A DNA stretch of 64,000 nucleotides from NCBI GenBank assembly GCA_033344875.1, contig JAWPMO010000001.1:1079595-1143594 (forward strand). Direction: 5' to 3'. The stretch comes from Ilumatobacteraceae bacterium (GTDB lineage: Bacteria > Actinomycetota > Acidimicrobiia > Acidimicrobiales > Ilumatobacteraceae). Positions within the stretch are counted from its first letter, which is position 1; each line of letters opens with the position of its first letter. The notes below the pieces were generated by a model. The model saw only the letters and a program-made list of their open reading frames with translations, searched no databases and was not told where the DNA came from. The translations under genes and the position numbers were made by a program. Shown one piece after another: positions 33,763 to 43,230 of this stretch.

Positions 33763-34965
33763 ATGGACTTCGAGATGTCGGCCGAGATGACGACGATGCT
33801 GGGGATGATCCGCGAGTTCATGGACCGCGAGGTCATCCCGCTCGAGAACGAGATGCTCCACGGCGACCCGGACACGCTGGCGGCCGGCGTCGCCGCCGCC
33901 CAGGCGAAGGTCAAGCAGATGGGCCTGTGGGCACCCAACCATCCGGTCGAGTTCGGGGGGCTCGGGCTGTCGATGGTCGATCACGGCCTGTTCGCCGAGG
34001 CGGTCGGTCGGAGCCCGCTCGGGATGACCGTGTTCGGCACGCAGGCACCCGACGCCGGCAACATCGAGATCCTCCACAAGTGGGGGACGCCGGAGCAGCA
34101 GGAGACCTGGCTTCGACCGCTCGTCGACGGCACGATCCGCAGCTGCTTCTCGATGACCGAGCCCGAGACCGCCGGCTCCAACCCGACCCTGCTCGCCACA
34201 CGGGCCGAGGTCGACGGTGACGACTACGTGATCAACGGTCAGAAGTGGTTCACCTCGTCGGCCGACGGTGCCGCCGTCGCGATCGTGATGGCCGTCACCG
34301 ACCCCGATGCCCCTCCCCACCAGCGGGCGAGCATGATCCTCGTCCCGACCGACACGCCCGGGTTCAACCTCGTGCGCAACGTGAGCGTCATGGGCCACGC
34401 GGGGAGCGGACACGCGAGCCACGGTGAGGTGATCTACCAATCGTGCCGGGTCCCGCGCACCAACCTGCTCGGCCCGGAGGGCAGCGGATTCCTGATCGCG
34501 CAGGACCGACTCGGCCCCGGCCGGATCCACCACTGCATGCGCTGGCTCGGCGTCGCCTCCCGAGCATTCGACATGATGTGCGAACGAGCGAACGCCCGCG
34601 TGATCGACGGTGACGGCGGCACGCTCGCCGACCGCCAGGTCATCCAGCACTGGGTCGCCGAACTCGACGCCGAGATCCGTAGCGTTCGGCTCCTCACGCT
34701 GCACGCCGCCTGGCAGATCGACCGGTACGGCGCCAAGGCCGCTCGCGACGAGATCTCCGCGATCAAGTTCGCGGTCGCGAACACGATGCTCGAGGCGGTC
34801 GACACCGCGATCCAGGTGCATGGAGCGCTCGGCGTCACCGACGACACCGTCCTCGCGTACTGGTATCGACACGAGCGCGCCGCCCGGATCTACGACGGGG
34901 CCGACGAAGTCCACAAGTCGAGCTTGGGCCGTCGGATCCTGCGGCGGTACGCCACCACGGGGTGA
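33763..34965 (+). CDS. Acyl-CoA dehydrogenase family protein
   Basis: A 400-residue flavoenzyme. CFSMTEPETAGSNPTLL and GQKWFTSSADGA are the FAD/acyl-CoA strands. Later, GPGRIHHCMRWLGVA and VHGALGVTDDTVLAYWYRHERAARIYDGADEVHK match the long-chain ACAD11-like group, in which the catalytic acid lies near the YDGADEVH block. It oxidises an acyl-CoA at alpha-beta carbons, passing electrons to ETF. ATG 33763 has AAAGGTG upstream and a TACCGT hexamer at 33735-33740; an upstream in-frame GTG is less well placed. Confidence 0.88.
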   Translation: MDFEMSAEMTTMLGMIREFMDREVIPLENEMLHGDPDTLAAGVAAAQAKVKQMGLWAPNHPVEFGGLGLSMVDHGLFAEAVGRSPLGMTVFGTQAPDAGNIEILHKWGTPEQQETWLRPLVDGTIRSCFSMTEPETAGSNPTLLATRAEVDGDDYVINGQKWFTSSADGAAVAIVMAVTDPDAPPHQRASMILVPTDTPGFNLVRNVSVMGHAGSGHASHGEVIYQSCRVPRTNLLGPEGSGFLIAQDRLGPGRIHHCMRWLGVASRAFDMMCERANARVIDGDGGTLADRQVIQHWVAELDAEIRSVRLLTLHAAWQIDRYGAKAARDEISAIKFAVANTMLEAVDTAIQVHGALGVTDDTVLAYWYRHERAARIYDGADEVHKSSLGRRILRRYATTG

Positions 34966-35023
34966 CGACCGCTTGCGACATCTCGGCACCTCCATCATCT
35001 CCACACGACCGGTGATGAAGCGT

Positions 35024-35029
35024 TAGCGT
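35024..35029 (+). promoter_or_regulatory. -10 hexamer TAGCGT
   Basis: Ends 9 bases before ATG 35039, giving at most a 2-3 base leader. Confidence 0.4.
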
Positions 35030-35038
35030 CGGGGCACC

Positions 35039-35758
35039 ATGGGGTTTCGTGACCGGTTCTACACACCGACGACAGCCAAAGCGTTGCTCTCCTGGCGGAT
35101 CCTGCTCGGACTCGGTATCGGAACCGCCATGGCCGTCGCCGGCCTCCCGATCGGCGTCGCGATCGGCGTCGGCGTGGCGATCTACGCCGCATCGGTCGGG
35201 GCCGCGATGCCCGACGGTGTCGAGCGGGCGAACATCGATCCGTTCGTGCTCAGCGAGCCGTGGCGGCAGATCATGCAGCAGGCCCAGGGTGCCGGGCGCA
35301 AACTCAGGTCGACCGTGGCATCGGCCGACGGCGGCCCCCTGAAGACCACTCTCCAGGGCATCGCCGACCAACTCGAACGCGGCCTGGCCGAGGCCTGGGC
35401 GGTCGCACAACGCGGCGACGAGATCGACGACGCCGTCCGCCGTCTCGACCCGACCGCACTTCGCTCCAAGCTCGCCACCCTGCAGGCCCAGGCGGCGGCC
35501 TCACCGTCACTCGAGCACGCGGCCGCCATCGCATCGGTCGAGCGCCAGATCGCGACGACCGACCGGTTGAAGGCGCAATCGGCCGAGACGGCCGCCTCGC
35601 TGCAGCTGACGCAAACTCAGCTCGACGAGCTGGTCGCCCGCGCCAGCGAGGTCCGGATCGGGGCCGTCGACACCGCCGCGTACCAGCGCGACGTCGACGA
35701 CCTCGTGATCAAGCTCGAGGCGCTCCACCAGGCCGTCGAGGAAACCCGCACCGCGTGA
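35039..35758 (+). CDS. Membrane-anchored coiled-coil protein, unknown function
   Basis: A 239-residue protein. Residues ~18-60 form one or two hydrophobic segments rich in Gly, Ala and Val (GIGTAMAVAGLPIGVAIGVGVAIYAASVG). The remaining ~170 residues are an Ala/Glu/Gln-rich helix with heptad-like spacing, probably a cytosolic coiled coil. I recognise no family. Its stop overlaps the MurJ start by GTGA, so it may help peptidoglycan-precursor flipping or membrane organisation. That is inference from context only. Confidence 0.65.
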   Translation: MGFRDRFYTPTTAKALLSWRILLGLGIGTAMAVAGLPIGVAIGVGVAIYAASVGAAMPDGVERANIDPFVLSEPWRQIMQQAQGAGRKLRSTVASADGGPLKTTLQGIADQLERGLAEAWAVAQRGDEIDDAVRRLDPTALRSKLATLQAQAAASPSLEHAAAIASVERQIATTDRLKAQSAETAASLQLTQTQLDELVARASEVRIGAVDTAAYQRDVDDLVIKLEALHQAVEETRTA

Positions 35759-37347
35759 CCAGCCTGCTCAAGTCGAACGTCACCGTCGCACTCGGCACCG
35801 CGCTGTCCCGCGTCTCGGGGTTGCTCCGGGTCTTCGTGTTCGCGGCGGTCATCGGCCAGACGCTGTTGGCCGACAGCTACAAGATCGCGAACGAGACACC
35901 GAACATCGTCTACGACCTGCTGCTCGGCGGCGTGCTGTCCGCCACCTTGGTCCCGATGTTCTCGGCGTTCCTCGGCAGCGACGACGACGACCGGGACGAT
36001 CACGCGACCAACGTGGTCATCACCATCTCGGCGACGCTGATGGTCGGGCTCACCGTCGTCGCCGTGGCGCTCGCGCCGATCGTCTTCCGGCTCTACAGCC
36101 TCAACCTCGCCCCCGAGATCGACGCCGAACTGTTCCGGAGCGTCGGCAGCACGCTCACCCGGATCTTCATGGTGCAGATCCTGTTCTACGGTCTGACCGG
36201 GATCGCCAACGCGTACCTCAACAGTCGACGGCGCTTCTTCGCCGCTGCCTGGAGCCCGATCCTGCCGAACCTGATCATCATCATCACGCTGCTGTCACTG
36301 CCCGGGCCCGGCGACACGGGATGGGAACTCGGCGATGTCCTGACCAACGACCGGCTGCGATGGACCCTCGGATTCGGCGCCACCGCCGGCATCGCCGCGA
36401 TGGCGATCGCCGTCATTCCGGCGATGACGGCAGCAGGGCTCAGGTTCCGGCCTGCATTCGAGTGGCGTCACCCGGCCGTACGCAAGCTGCTCGTGCTGTC
36501 GGTGTGGACGATCGGGTTCGTGGCCGCCAACCAGGTTGCGCTGCTGGTCATCCGCAACCTGGCGCTCGGCGAGGGCGAGGGCATCGCGTCCGCCTACTTC
36601 GACGCCTTCACGTGGTTCGTATTGCCGCACGGTCTCCTCGCCGTGTCGATCGCCACCACCTTCCAGCCCGAAATGGCGCGGGCGGTCGTGCGGCGCAGCC
36701 GAACCGACTTCGTCCGTCAGACGTCGCTCGGGGTCCGGCTGATCGCCCTCCTCACCCTGCCGGCCGCCGCCGGCATGTTCGTGCTGCGCGGCCCGATCAT
36801 CGGCCTCATGCAACGCGGCCAGTTCGACGCCGTCGACACGCTCAACACCTCGCGGGCGCTCGCCGGACTCTCGATCGGGCTGGTCGGCTTCTCGGTCTAC
36901 CTGTTCGTCCTGCGCGGGTTCTACGCCCACCAGGACACCCGCTCCCCGTTCGTCCTCAACGTCGGCGAGAACCTGCTCAACATCGTGTTCGCACTGCTGC
37001 TCGTCGGCCGGTGGGGCGTGCTGGGGCTCGGGTTGGCCTACGCGTTCGCCTACCTGCTGTCGTCGGTCTGGGCCCTCTCGGTGCTGCGCACCAAGGTCGG
37101 GGCATTCCCGCTCAGGCCGATCGTGTCGAGCATCTGGCGCATGCTGCTCGCCGCCGTGCTGATGGCCGAGGCGATGTGGTTCGTGACCCGCAACGTCGAC
37201 GACGACACCGGATGGTCCGCGCTCGGTCAGATCGTCGTCGGCGGCATCGTCGGCATCGTCGTGTACCTCGCGGTCGCGGTGGCGCTACGGGTCCCCGAGC
37301 TCGACTGGGTTCGGCGGAGACTCCCCCGCGGACCGGCGCCCGCATGA
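35755..37347 (+). CDS. murJ: MurJ-type lipid II flippase (MVF family)
   Basis: A 530-residue protein with about 14 membrane segments. It starts SLLKSNVTVALGTALSRVSGLLRVFVFAAVIG, with the conserved Arg-containing first helix and SYKIANETPNIVYDLLLGGVLSATLVPMF. LRGFYAHQDTRSPF near residue 390 is a MurJ/MVF block. It flips lipid-linked peptidoglycan precursor to the outside. GTG 35755 overlaps the preceding gene. No kinase-like extension as in mycobacterial MviN is present. Confidence 0.9.
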   Translation: MTSLLKSNVTVALGTALSRVSGLLRVFVFAAVIGQTLLADSYKIANETPNIVYDLLLGGVLSATLVPMFSAFLGSDDDDRDDHATNVVITISATLMVGLTVVAVALAPIVFRLYSLNLAPEIDAELFRSVGSTLTRIFMVQILFYGLTGIANAYLNSRRRFFAAAWSPILPNLIIIITLLSLPGPGDTGWELGDVLTNDRLRWTLGFGATAGIAAMAIAVIPAMTAAGLRFRPAFEWRHPAVRKLLVLSVWTIGFVAANQVALLVIRNLALGEGEGIASAYFDAFTWFVLPHGLLAVSIATTFQPEMARAVVRRSRTDFVRQTSLGVRLIALLTLPAAAGMFVLRGPIIGLMQRGQFDAVDTLNTSRALAGLSIGLVGFSVYLFVLRGFYAHQDTRSPFVLNVGENLLNIVFALLLVGRWGVLGLGLAYAFAYLLSSVWALSVLRTKVGAFPLRPIVSSIWRMLLAAVLMAEAMWFVTRNVDDDTGWSALGQIVVGGIVGIVVYLAVAVALRVPELDWVRRRLPRGPAPA

Positions 37348-37352
37348 TCGAG

Positions 37353-37383
37353 CGAACGGAGCCAACCAGGTTCGCTCCGTTCG
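37353..37383 (+). terminator. Strong hairpin after murJ
   Basis: CGAACGGAGC (37353-37362) and GCTCCGTTCG (37374-37383) give a perfect 10-bp stem with an 11-base loop, 5 bases after the stop. It is followed by a short pyrimidine run, not a long T tract. Confidence 0.65.
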
Positions 37384-37412
37384 TCTCCATCGATCGGAAC
37401 GGCACCAACGAG

Positions 37413-37418
37413 TAGGCT
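37413..37418 (+). promoter_or_regulatory. -10 hexamer TAGGCT
   Basis: Ends 6 bases before ATG 37425 of the PspA gene. Confidence 0.5.
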
Positions 37419-37424
37419 GCTCCC

Positions 37425-38192
37425 ATGTTCAAGCTCCTCAAGAAGTGGTGGAAGTACACGACGGCGAAGCTCACCGGCTCGTTCAACGAGCGGGCCGACC
37501 CCAAGGTGCAGCTGGAGCAGGCGATCACCGAGGCCCAGTCGCAGCACAAGCGGCTCAAGGAGCAGGCGGTCAACGTCATCGCCGGGCAGAAGCAGTCCGA
37601 GATCCGCCTCAACGGCAAGATGTCCGAACTCGAGAAGCTCAACGCCAACGCTCGCCAGGCACTGATCATGGCTGCCGACGCCGAGAAGGCCGGCGACGCC
37701 GCCAAGGCAGCGCAGTACACCACCGCCGCCGAGGCCATCGCCAATCAGCTCATCCAGGTCGAGCGCGACGTCGAGAGCCTGAAGTCGATGGTGCTCGAGA
37801 GCACCGAGGCCGCCGACGCAGCGAAGGCCGCAGTCCAGCAGAACAGCCGCCTCCTGCAGGAGCGCATCGCCGAGAAGTCCAAGCTGGTCAGCCAGCTCGA
37901 GCAGGCGAAGATGCAGGAAGAGATGAACGTCGCGATGGATCAGCTCAACGAGACCGTCGGCGACGACGTCCCGACGCTGAAAGAGGTCGAGGAGAAGATC
38001 CAGGCCCGCTACGCCAAGGCCAAGGCGTCGGCCGAACTGACCGAGACGTCGGTCGCCTCACGCGTCCTCGAGGTCGAGCAGGCCACCGCCAACGTCGAAG
38101 CCCACAGCCGGCTGTCCGAGCTGCGGGCCGAGCTCGGCCTCGACGCCGCCTCCGAGGCAGCACCCCAGGTCGAGGGCGGCACCTCCACCTAG
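37425..38192 (+). CDS. pspA: PspA/IM30-family membrane-stress protein
   Basis: A 255-residue, almost wholly helical protein. The amphipathic N terminus FKLLKKWWKYTTAKL should sit on the membrane. Long coiled coils follow, with the family pattern DPKVQLEQAITEAQSQHKRLKEQA and later LEEKIQARYAKAKA-like segments. PspA/Vipp1 proteins assemble into ESCRT-III-like rings that protect the membrane. No PspF or LiaRS-type regulator is next to it. The start is fixed by the TAGGCT hexamer. Confidence 0.85.
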   Translation: MFKLLKKWWKYTTAKLTGSFNERADPKVQLEQAITEAQSQHKRLKEQAVNVIAGQKQSEIRLNGKMSELEKLNANARQALIMAADAEKAGDAAKAAQYTTAAEAIANQLIQVERDVESLKSMVLESTEAADAAKAAVQQNSRLLQERIAEKSKLVSQLEQAKMQEEMNVAMDQLNETVGDDVPTLKEVEEKIQARYAKAKASAELTETSVASRVLEVEQATANVEAHSRLSELRAELGLDAASEAAPQVEGGTST

Positions 38193-38359
38193 GGAGCCGA
38201 TGTCGGGCAACGGCGAGCACACCGCTCCGCCGTTTCGCGAGAACCCTGGCGCGACGACGCTCGAGTCTTCTATGGTCGTGCAGCGAAGGAGACCACCGGC
38301 GAGCGACCACACCTCGGCGGATGCTGTCGGTGGTTCGACACGACCACAGGGGGTTCCCA

Positions 38360-40753
38360 ATGACGCTTGCACGTTCGAAGTGCCGCTCACTTGCCGTCGC
38401 CGCGGCGCTGATCGCTTCGATTTCGATCACGACTGCACTCAACTCCCCGCCTGCATCAGCTGCGGCCGACGCCAACATGGTGCCGGTCGTCGCCGCCCGT
38501 CTGCTGGACACCCGACCGGGACAGACCACGGTCGACGGGCAGCATGCGGGCGCGGGTCGCGTGGACGCCGGCACGTTCTACCGTCTGCCCGTTGCCGGAC
38601 GCGGCGGGGTTGCGCCTGATGCCGAGGCGGTCATGCTCAACGTCACCGCCGTCGTGCCGGACGAACTCGGCTACCTGACGGTCTACCCGTGCTCAGCGAC
38701 ACCCCCGAACACATCGAACGTCAACTACTTCGCTGGCCAGGTGATCCCGAACTCGGTCCTCGCCAAGGTTGCTTCCGACGGAAGCGTCTGCATCTTCTCG
38801 CTCGCGACCACCGACATCGTGGTCGACGTGACCGGCTACGTGCCCGTCGCCGGTTCACCCGTCGCCGTCGACCCGGCACGCCTCGTCGAGACCCGGCCGG
38901 CGAGCCCGGTCCACACGACGATCGACGGCGAGTCACAGAACATCGGGCGGGCCGAGGCAGGCGAGACGATCTCCTTCGTCGCCGCCGGGCGCGGTGGCGT
39001 GCCGGCCGACGCCGAAGCCGTCTACTTGAACGTCACTGCCATCTTTCCCAGCGGTCCCGGCTTCCTGACCGTCCACCCGTGCGGATCGGATCGTCCGGAG
39101 ACGAGCAACGTCAACTACGGCGCCGGCGACGTGCGACCCAATGCGGTGCTCGCCACGGTCGGTACCGGAGGGCGAGTCTGCATCTACACGCTGGTCGACG
39201 CCGACATCATCGCCGACGTCAACGGCTACTTGCCGCCTGGCGGCAACCGCGTCGCCATCGAACCGGCCCGTTGCGCGGACACCCGGCCCGACGGCGAGAC
39301 CTTCGACGGCCTCTTCGCCGGTGACGGCAAGATCGCCGCCGGCGGCATGTACGCCGTCAGAGTTGCCGGCCGGTGCAATATCGACGCCGACGCATCCGCG
39401 GCGTACCTGAACGTCACTGCAGTCAATCCAGAAGCACCCGGATTCCTCACGATCTGGCCCTGCGACCAGCCTCGCCCAACCGCCAGCAACGTCAACTACC
39501 AGACCGGTGAAGTCAGTCCCAACGCCGTGCTCTCCAAGGTCAGCCTCGACGGCGACGGGCAGATCTGCATCTACTCGCTCGCCCGCACCGACGTCATCGT
39601 CGACGTCAACGGTTATGTACCCGAACCCGGGTTGTTCGGCGTGACCCAACTCGCTTCCGGTTCGCGGATCACATGCGCACTCATGTCCGACCGGACGGTG
39701 CGCTGCGCCGGCCAGAGTGGCTACACCGGCACGGGTGACTACGGCGACCAGTTCGACCCGGCACTCGTGGCCGACATCGACGACGCCGTGATCCTCGAAG
39801 CCGGTGGGAGCGCAGCGTGTGCGGTGCTGGCCGATACGACGGCACGATGCTGGGGCTCGAACGGCAACGGCCAGTTGGGCAACGGCACCGATGTCGGCAC
39901 CGGCGACGATGCCTTCGACCGGCAGCTCTCCCCGACCGCCGTCGAAGGCCTCGACCAGATCGTCGACCTCTCACTGTGGGACGACCACACATGCGCCATC
40001 ACCGACGACGACCAGAACGGCGTCAACGACGGCGTCTGGTGCTGGGGCCGCAACAACTACGACCAGCTCGGCGACGCGTCCGACACCGAGCAGTGGTCGC
40101 CCGTGCCGGTGCTCGGGCTCCCCGGAGCGAAAGAGCCCATCGACGTCGAAGCCGGCGGGAGCCACACCTGCCTGCTCTACGACGACGGCACGGTCTGGTG
40201 CTGGGGCCACGGCGGGCGAGTGGGACGCGTCACCGGCTCCTCGTCCGGGCAGACGCCACAACAGGTCGACGGCCTGTCGACCGCATCGCAGCTGAGCGCA
40301 GGAGGGAGCCACACCTGCGCGCTCATCACCGACGGGACCGTCGAATGCTGGGGTCTCGACGAGTCCGAGGCGCTCGGGCCCCGCGACGGTGCCATCTCCA
40401 ATCTGCTGCCCGCCACCGTCACCGGTGTCGCCGGCGTCGTCGAGGTCATCGCCGGCGACGACCTCACGTGCGTGCGGCACGCCGACCGCAGCGTCGAGTG
40501 CTGGGGCAGCAACGGCTACGGGCAGACCGGCGACCTCTCGCCGCAGGACGTCGAAGCGACCCCTGTTCCGATGCGCACGCAACGTGACGCGGACATCATG
40601 CAGGTCACCAACAACGGGCTTCACTCGTGCGCCCTGCTCGCTGACAGCTCGGTCGTCTGCTGGGGGTACAACTTCCATGGCAACCTCGGCGTCCGGTTGA
40701 ACAACCACACCGCGACACCGGTGGTCTACGGCAGCGGCGACCTGCGCGACTGA
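38360..40753 (+). CDS. Secreted protein with three beta domains and RCC1-like repeats
   Basis: A 797-residue protein. The signal peptide ends near residue 36 (PPASAAA). Three ~130-residue domains follow, each with a DTRP/ETRP start, an LNVTAVxPxxxGFLTVxPC core, TSNVNY, and VCIYSL-D-VDVNGYxP at the end, with paired Cys. Residues ~420-797 contain RCC1-like repeats (CWGSNGNGQLGNGT, CWGRNNYDQLGDAS and others), predicted to close into a propeller. The leader is ~78 bases downstream of a TATGGT hexamer near 38270. Extracellular binding is likely; no enzyme motif is seen. It shares its beta domain with the 22.5-kb repeat protein. Confidence 0.8.
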   Translation: MTLARSKCRSLAVAAALIASISITTALNSPPASAAADANMVPVVAARLLDTRPGQTTVDGQHAGAGRVDAGTFYRLPVAGRGGVAPDAEAVMLNVTAVVPDELGYLTVYPCSATPPNTSNVNYFAGQVIPNSVLAKVASDGSVCIFSLATTDIVVDVTGYVPVAGSPVAVDPARLVETRPASPVHTTIDGESQNIGRAEAGETISFVAAGRGGVPADAEAVYLNVTAIFPSGPGFLTVHPCGSDRPETSNVNYGAGDVRPNAVLATVGTGGRVCIYTLVDADIIADVNGYLPPGGNRVAIEPARCADTRPDGETFDGLFAGDGKIAAGGMYAVRVAGRCNIDADASAAYLNVTAVNPEAPGFLTIWPCDQPRPTASNVNYQTGEVSPNAVLSKVSLDGDGQICIYSLARTDVIVDVNGYVPEPGLFGVTQLASGSRITCALMSDRTVRCAGQSGYTGTGDYGDQFDPALVADIDDAVILEAGGSAACAVLADTTARCWGSNGNGQLGNGTDVGTGDDAFDRQLSPTAVEGLDQIVDLSLWDDHTCAITDDDQNGVNDGVWCWGRNNYDQLGDASDTEQWSPVPVLGLPGAKEPIDVEAGGSHTCLLYDDGTVWCWGHGGRVGRVTGSSSGQTPQQVDGLSTASQLSAGGSHTCALITDGTVECWGLDESEALGPRDGAISNLLPATVTGVAGVVEVIAGDDLTCVRHADRSVECWGSNGYGQTGDLSPQDVEATPVPMRTQRDADIMQVTNNGLHSCALLADSSVVCWGYNFHGNLGVRLNNHTATPVVYGSGDLRD

Positions 40754-40754
40754 G

Positions 40755-41876
40755 TCAACGCTGATAGAACCGGTCACCGACCGCGGTGACCGGTTCGAGC
40801 ACGACCAGGTCGTCGCGGTGCACGACCGCGTTCGGCATGCCCACCGGGAGGTCCCGGGTCTTGCGGCCGAGCACCGAGCGCAGGTCACCGGCCGAGATCG
40901 ACACCCGACCGCGTGCGAAGCGTTGGCCGTCGTGGTCGACCACATCGACCACCTGGCCGGGATCGAATGCCCCGTCGGCGCCCGTGACACCGGCCGGCAG
41001 CAGGCTGTTCGGTCGTTCCACGAGCGCCCGGCGAGCGCCTTCGTCGACACTGATCACGCCGCTCACGTCGGCGGCGAATGCGATCCACAGCTTGCGCGCC
41101 GACATCACCCGATCGTGCGGCGCGAACGTGGTGCCGACGAGTTCGTCGGAGGCGGCACCGGCCAGCACACCGGGTTGCGACGCGCGGGCGATCACACACC
41201 GGATCCCGGACCACGATGCCATCCGTGCCGCGGTGAGCTTGCTGGCCATGCCGCCGCTCCCCCGCCCACTGCCGCCCGCGCCGGCGCTGATCGCCACGAG
41301 GGCGTCGTCATCGGCGACCAGTTGCACCAGTTCGGCGTCGGCGTCGCGCCGGGGATCGGATGTGTAGACACCGTCCATGTCGGTGAGCAGCACCAGCACG
41401 TCGGCCCGGACGCTGTTGGCGATCAACGCGGCGATTCGATCGTTGTCGCCGTAGCGCAGTTCGTCGTTCGCGATCGCGTCGTTCTCGTTGACGATCGGCA
41501 CGACGCCGAGTTCGAGCAGGCGATCGATCGTCACCCGGAGGTGGAGGTACTGCGATCGTTCGACGAAGTCGTAGGGGTCGACGAGGAGCTGGGCCCCGAC
41601 GAGATCGTGTCGGGCGAACTCGGCGTCGTACGCCTGCACGAGGCGCCCCTGCCCGACGGCCGACACGGCCTGCAGGGTGCGCATGTCGGCGGGGCGGGCC
41701 GCCAGGCCCAGGGCTGCCACGCCGGCGGCGACGGCGCCGGACGACACGACCAGGACCTCATGACCGTCCCGACGGAGCCCCGCCACCTCGTCGACCAGCT
41801 TGGCGATCGCGGCGGTCGAGATGTGCCCGTGGTCGTCGGTGACGGACGCGGTGCCGATCTTGGCGACGACTCTCAT
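40755..41876 (-). CDS. proB: Glutamate 5-kinase
   Basis: A 373-residue enzyme for the first step of proline synthesis. It has an amino-acid kinase domain (VAKIGTASVTDDHG; VVSSGAVAAGVAALG; PIVNENDAI; LLTDMDGVYTSDPR; GGMASKLTAARMA) and a C-terminal PUA domain from about residue 280 (ALVERPNSLLPAGVTGADGAFDPG). KIGTAS replaces the common KIGSS. It follows obg by 10 bases in the conserved obg-proB order. Its stop is only 1 base from the convergent RCC1-protein stop, so there is no room for a separate terminator. Confidence 0.93.
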   Translation of the reverse strand: MRVVAKIGTASVTDDHGHISTAAIAKLVDEVAGLRRDGHEVLVVSSGAVAAGVAALGLAARPADMRTLQAVSAVGQGRLVQAYDAEFARHDLVGAQLLVDPYDFVERSQYLHLRVTIDRLLELGVVPIVNENDAIANDELRYGDNDRIAALIANSVRADVLVLLTDMDGVYTSDPRRDADAELVQLVADDDALVAISAGAGGSGRGSGGMASKLTAARMASWSGIRCVIARASQPGVLAGAASDELVGTTFAPHDRVMSARKLWIAFAADVSGVISVDEGARRALVERPNSLLPAGVTGADGAFDPGQVVDVVDHDGQRFARGRVSISAGDLRSVLGRKTRDLPVGMPNAVVHRDDLVVLEPVTAVGDRFYQR

Positions 41877-41886
41877 GTCTGCTCCG

Positions 41887-43146
41887 TCACAGGTCGGGCT
41901 GGTACTCGAAGCTGAAGTTGCCGATCCAGACGATGTCGCCCTCGACCGCGCCGGCGCGGGCGAGCATCTTGAACACGCCCATGCGCTTCAGCTGGTAGTC
42001 GATGTAGCCGAGCGCAACCGGTGTGGTCACATCGTTGAGCGCGACGACCCGTTCGACGTCGCGGCCGACGAGGCGGAACTCGCCTTCTTCCTCGAGCCGT
42101 TCGACGACCGCACCCTCGATCTCGGGACGGATCACCACGAGACCCTCGGGTTCGGGCATGTCCTGGCGCGCCTCGTGCACCAGGGCCGCCATCCGACCCA
42201 CGAGCTCGCGGACCCCTTGGCCGGTGACCGCGGAGATGACCGGATGCTCCCATCCGATCTCGTCGAGCGTCTCCTGCTGGACGGCATCGGCCTTGGTCCC
42301 GACGATCAGTCGAGGACGGTCGAGGAGGTCGGGTTGGTAGGCACCCAATTCGTGGAGCAGGACGCGCTCCTGCTCGGCGGCAGGGGTTTCGTCCATCGGC
42401 GCGAGATCGATCAGCAGACACAGCACCCGAGCCCGTTCGATGTGACGGAGGAACTGGTGGCCCAGGCCCCTGCCTTCGCTGGCGCCCTCGATGAGTCCGG
42501 GGATGTCGGCGACCACGAAGTTCGTGTCGTCGTCGAGGCTGACGACTCCGAGGTTGGGCACGAGCGTGGTGAACGGGTAGTCGGCGATCTTGGGTTTGGC
42601 CGCCGAGATCACGCTGATCAGGGTGCTCTTGCCGGCGCTCGGGAACCCGACGAGTGCGACGTCGGCCATGAGATGGATCTCGAGTTTGAGCCAGCGCTCC
42701 TCGCCGTGCTCGCCCTGCTCGGCGAACGTGGGTTCGCGGCGCTTGTTGGAGAGGAACTTGGCGTTGCCGCGGCCGCCTCGGCCGCCAGCGGCCGCCAGGA
42801 AACGGTCGCCGTGGCGGTACAGCTCAGCGATCACGTCGCCGGTGTACATGTCGCTCACGACGGTGCCCTCGGGGACCCGGATCTCGAGCGATTCGCCGCG
42901 GGCCCCGTGCATGTCCTTCCCCTTGCCGTGCACGCCGCTCTCCGCACGGCGGTGGGGATAGTCGCGGAAGGCGATCAGCGACGACACGTTGTGGTCGGCG
43001 ATCAGCCAGACGTCGCCACCCTTGCCACCGTCGCCACCGTTGGGACCACCCATGACGACCGGGCCCTCCCGCCGGAACGAGACGCAGCCCGCGCCACCGT
43101 CGCCGCCGCGAACATTGAGTTGGGCCTCGTCGACGAACTGGGACAT
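41887..43146 (-). CDS. obg: Obg GTPase
   Basis: A 419-residue GTPase in ribosome assembly and stress control. The Gly-rich Obg fold is at the N terminus (RGGDGGAGCVSFRRE, GGPNGGDGGKGGDV). The G domain has GFPSAGKSTL, switch DYPFTTLVPN, VADIPGLIEGA and GTKAD. A C-terminal OCT domain ends in NFSFEYQPDL. On the minus strand TAGGCT ends 8 bases before the ATG (43155-43160). It is separated from rpmA by a gene on the other strand, breaking the usual rplU-rpmA-obg operon. Confidence 0.95.
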   Translation of the reverse strand: MSQFVDEAQLNVRGGDGGAGCVSFRREGPVVMGGPNGGDGGKGGDVWLIADHNVSSLIAFRDYPHRRAESGVHGKGKDMHGARGESLEIRVPEGTVVSDMYTGDVIAELYRHGDRFLAAAGGRGGRGNAKFLSNKRREPTFAEQGEHGEERWLKLEIHLMADVALVGFPSAGKSTLISVISAAKPKIADYPFTTLVPNLGVVSLDDDTNFVVADIPGLIEGASEGRGLGHQFLRHIERARVLCLLIDLAPMDETPAAEQERVLLHELGAYQPDLLDRPRLIVGTKADAVQQETLDEIGWEHPVISAVTGQGVRELVGRMAALVHEARQDMPEPEGLVVIRPEIEGAVVERLEEEGEFRLVGRDVERVVALNDVTTPVALGYIDYQLKRMGVFKMLARAGAVEGDIVWIGNFSFEYQPDL

Positions 43147-43154
43147 GGGTCACG

Positions 43155-43160
43155 AGCCTA
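43155..43160 (-). promoter_or_regulatory. -10 hexamer TAGGCT for obg-proB
   Basis: Ends 8 bases before ATG 43146. Divergent from the dNTPase promoter (43219-43224). Confidence 0.45.
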
Positions 43161-43218
43161 CCGACGCTCCGGCACGGCGGTGATGGACGATGTCGGTGGC
43201 CGAGCGAGCAGCGGCCCC

Positions 43219-43224
43219 TAGTGT
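43219..43224 (+). promoter_or_regulatory. -10 hexamer TAGTGT
   Basis: Ends exactly 6 bases before ATG 43231. Confidence 0.5.
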
Positions 43225-43230
43225 GACCAC

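Noticed and set aside
37445-38359. A long plus-strand frame joining the PspA region to the RCC1 protein
   Set aside because: The part before 38360 is out of frame with PspA and Arg/Gln-rich; the signal peptide begins at ATG 38360.
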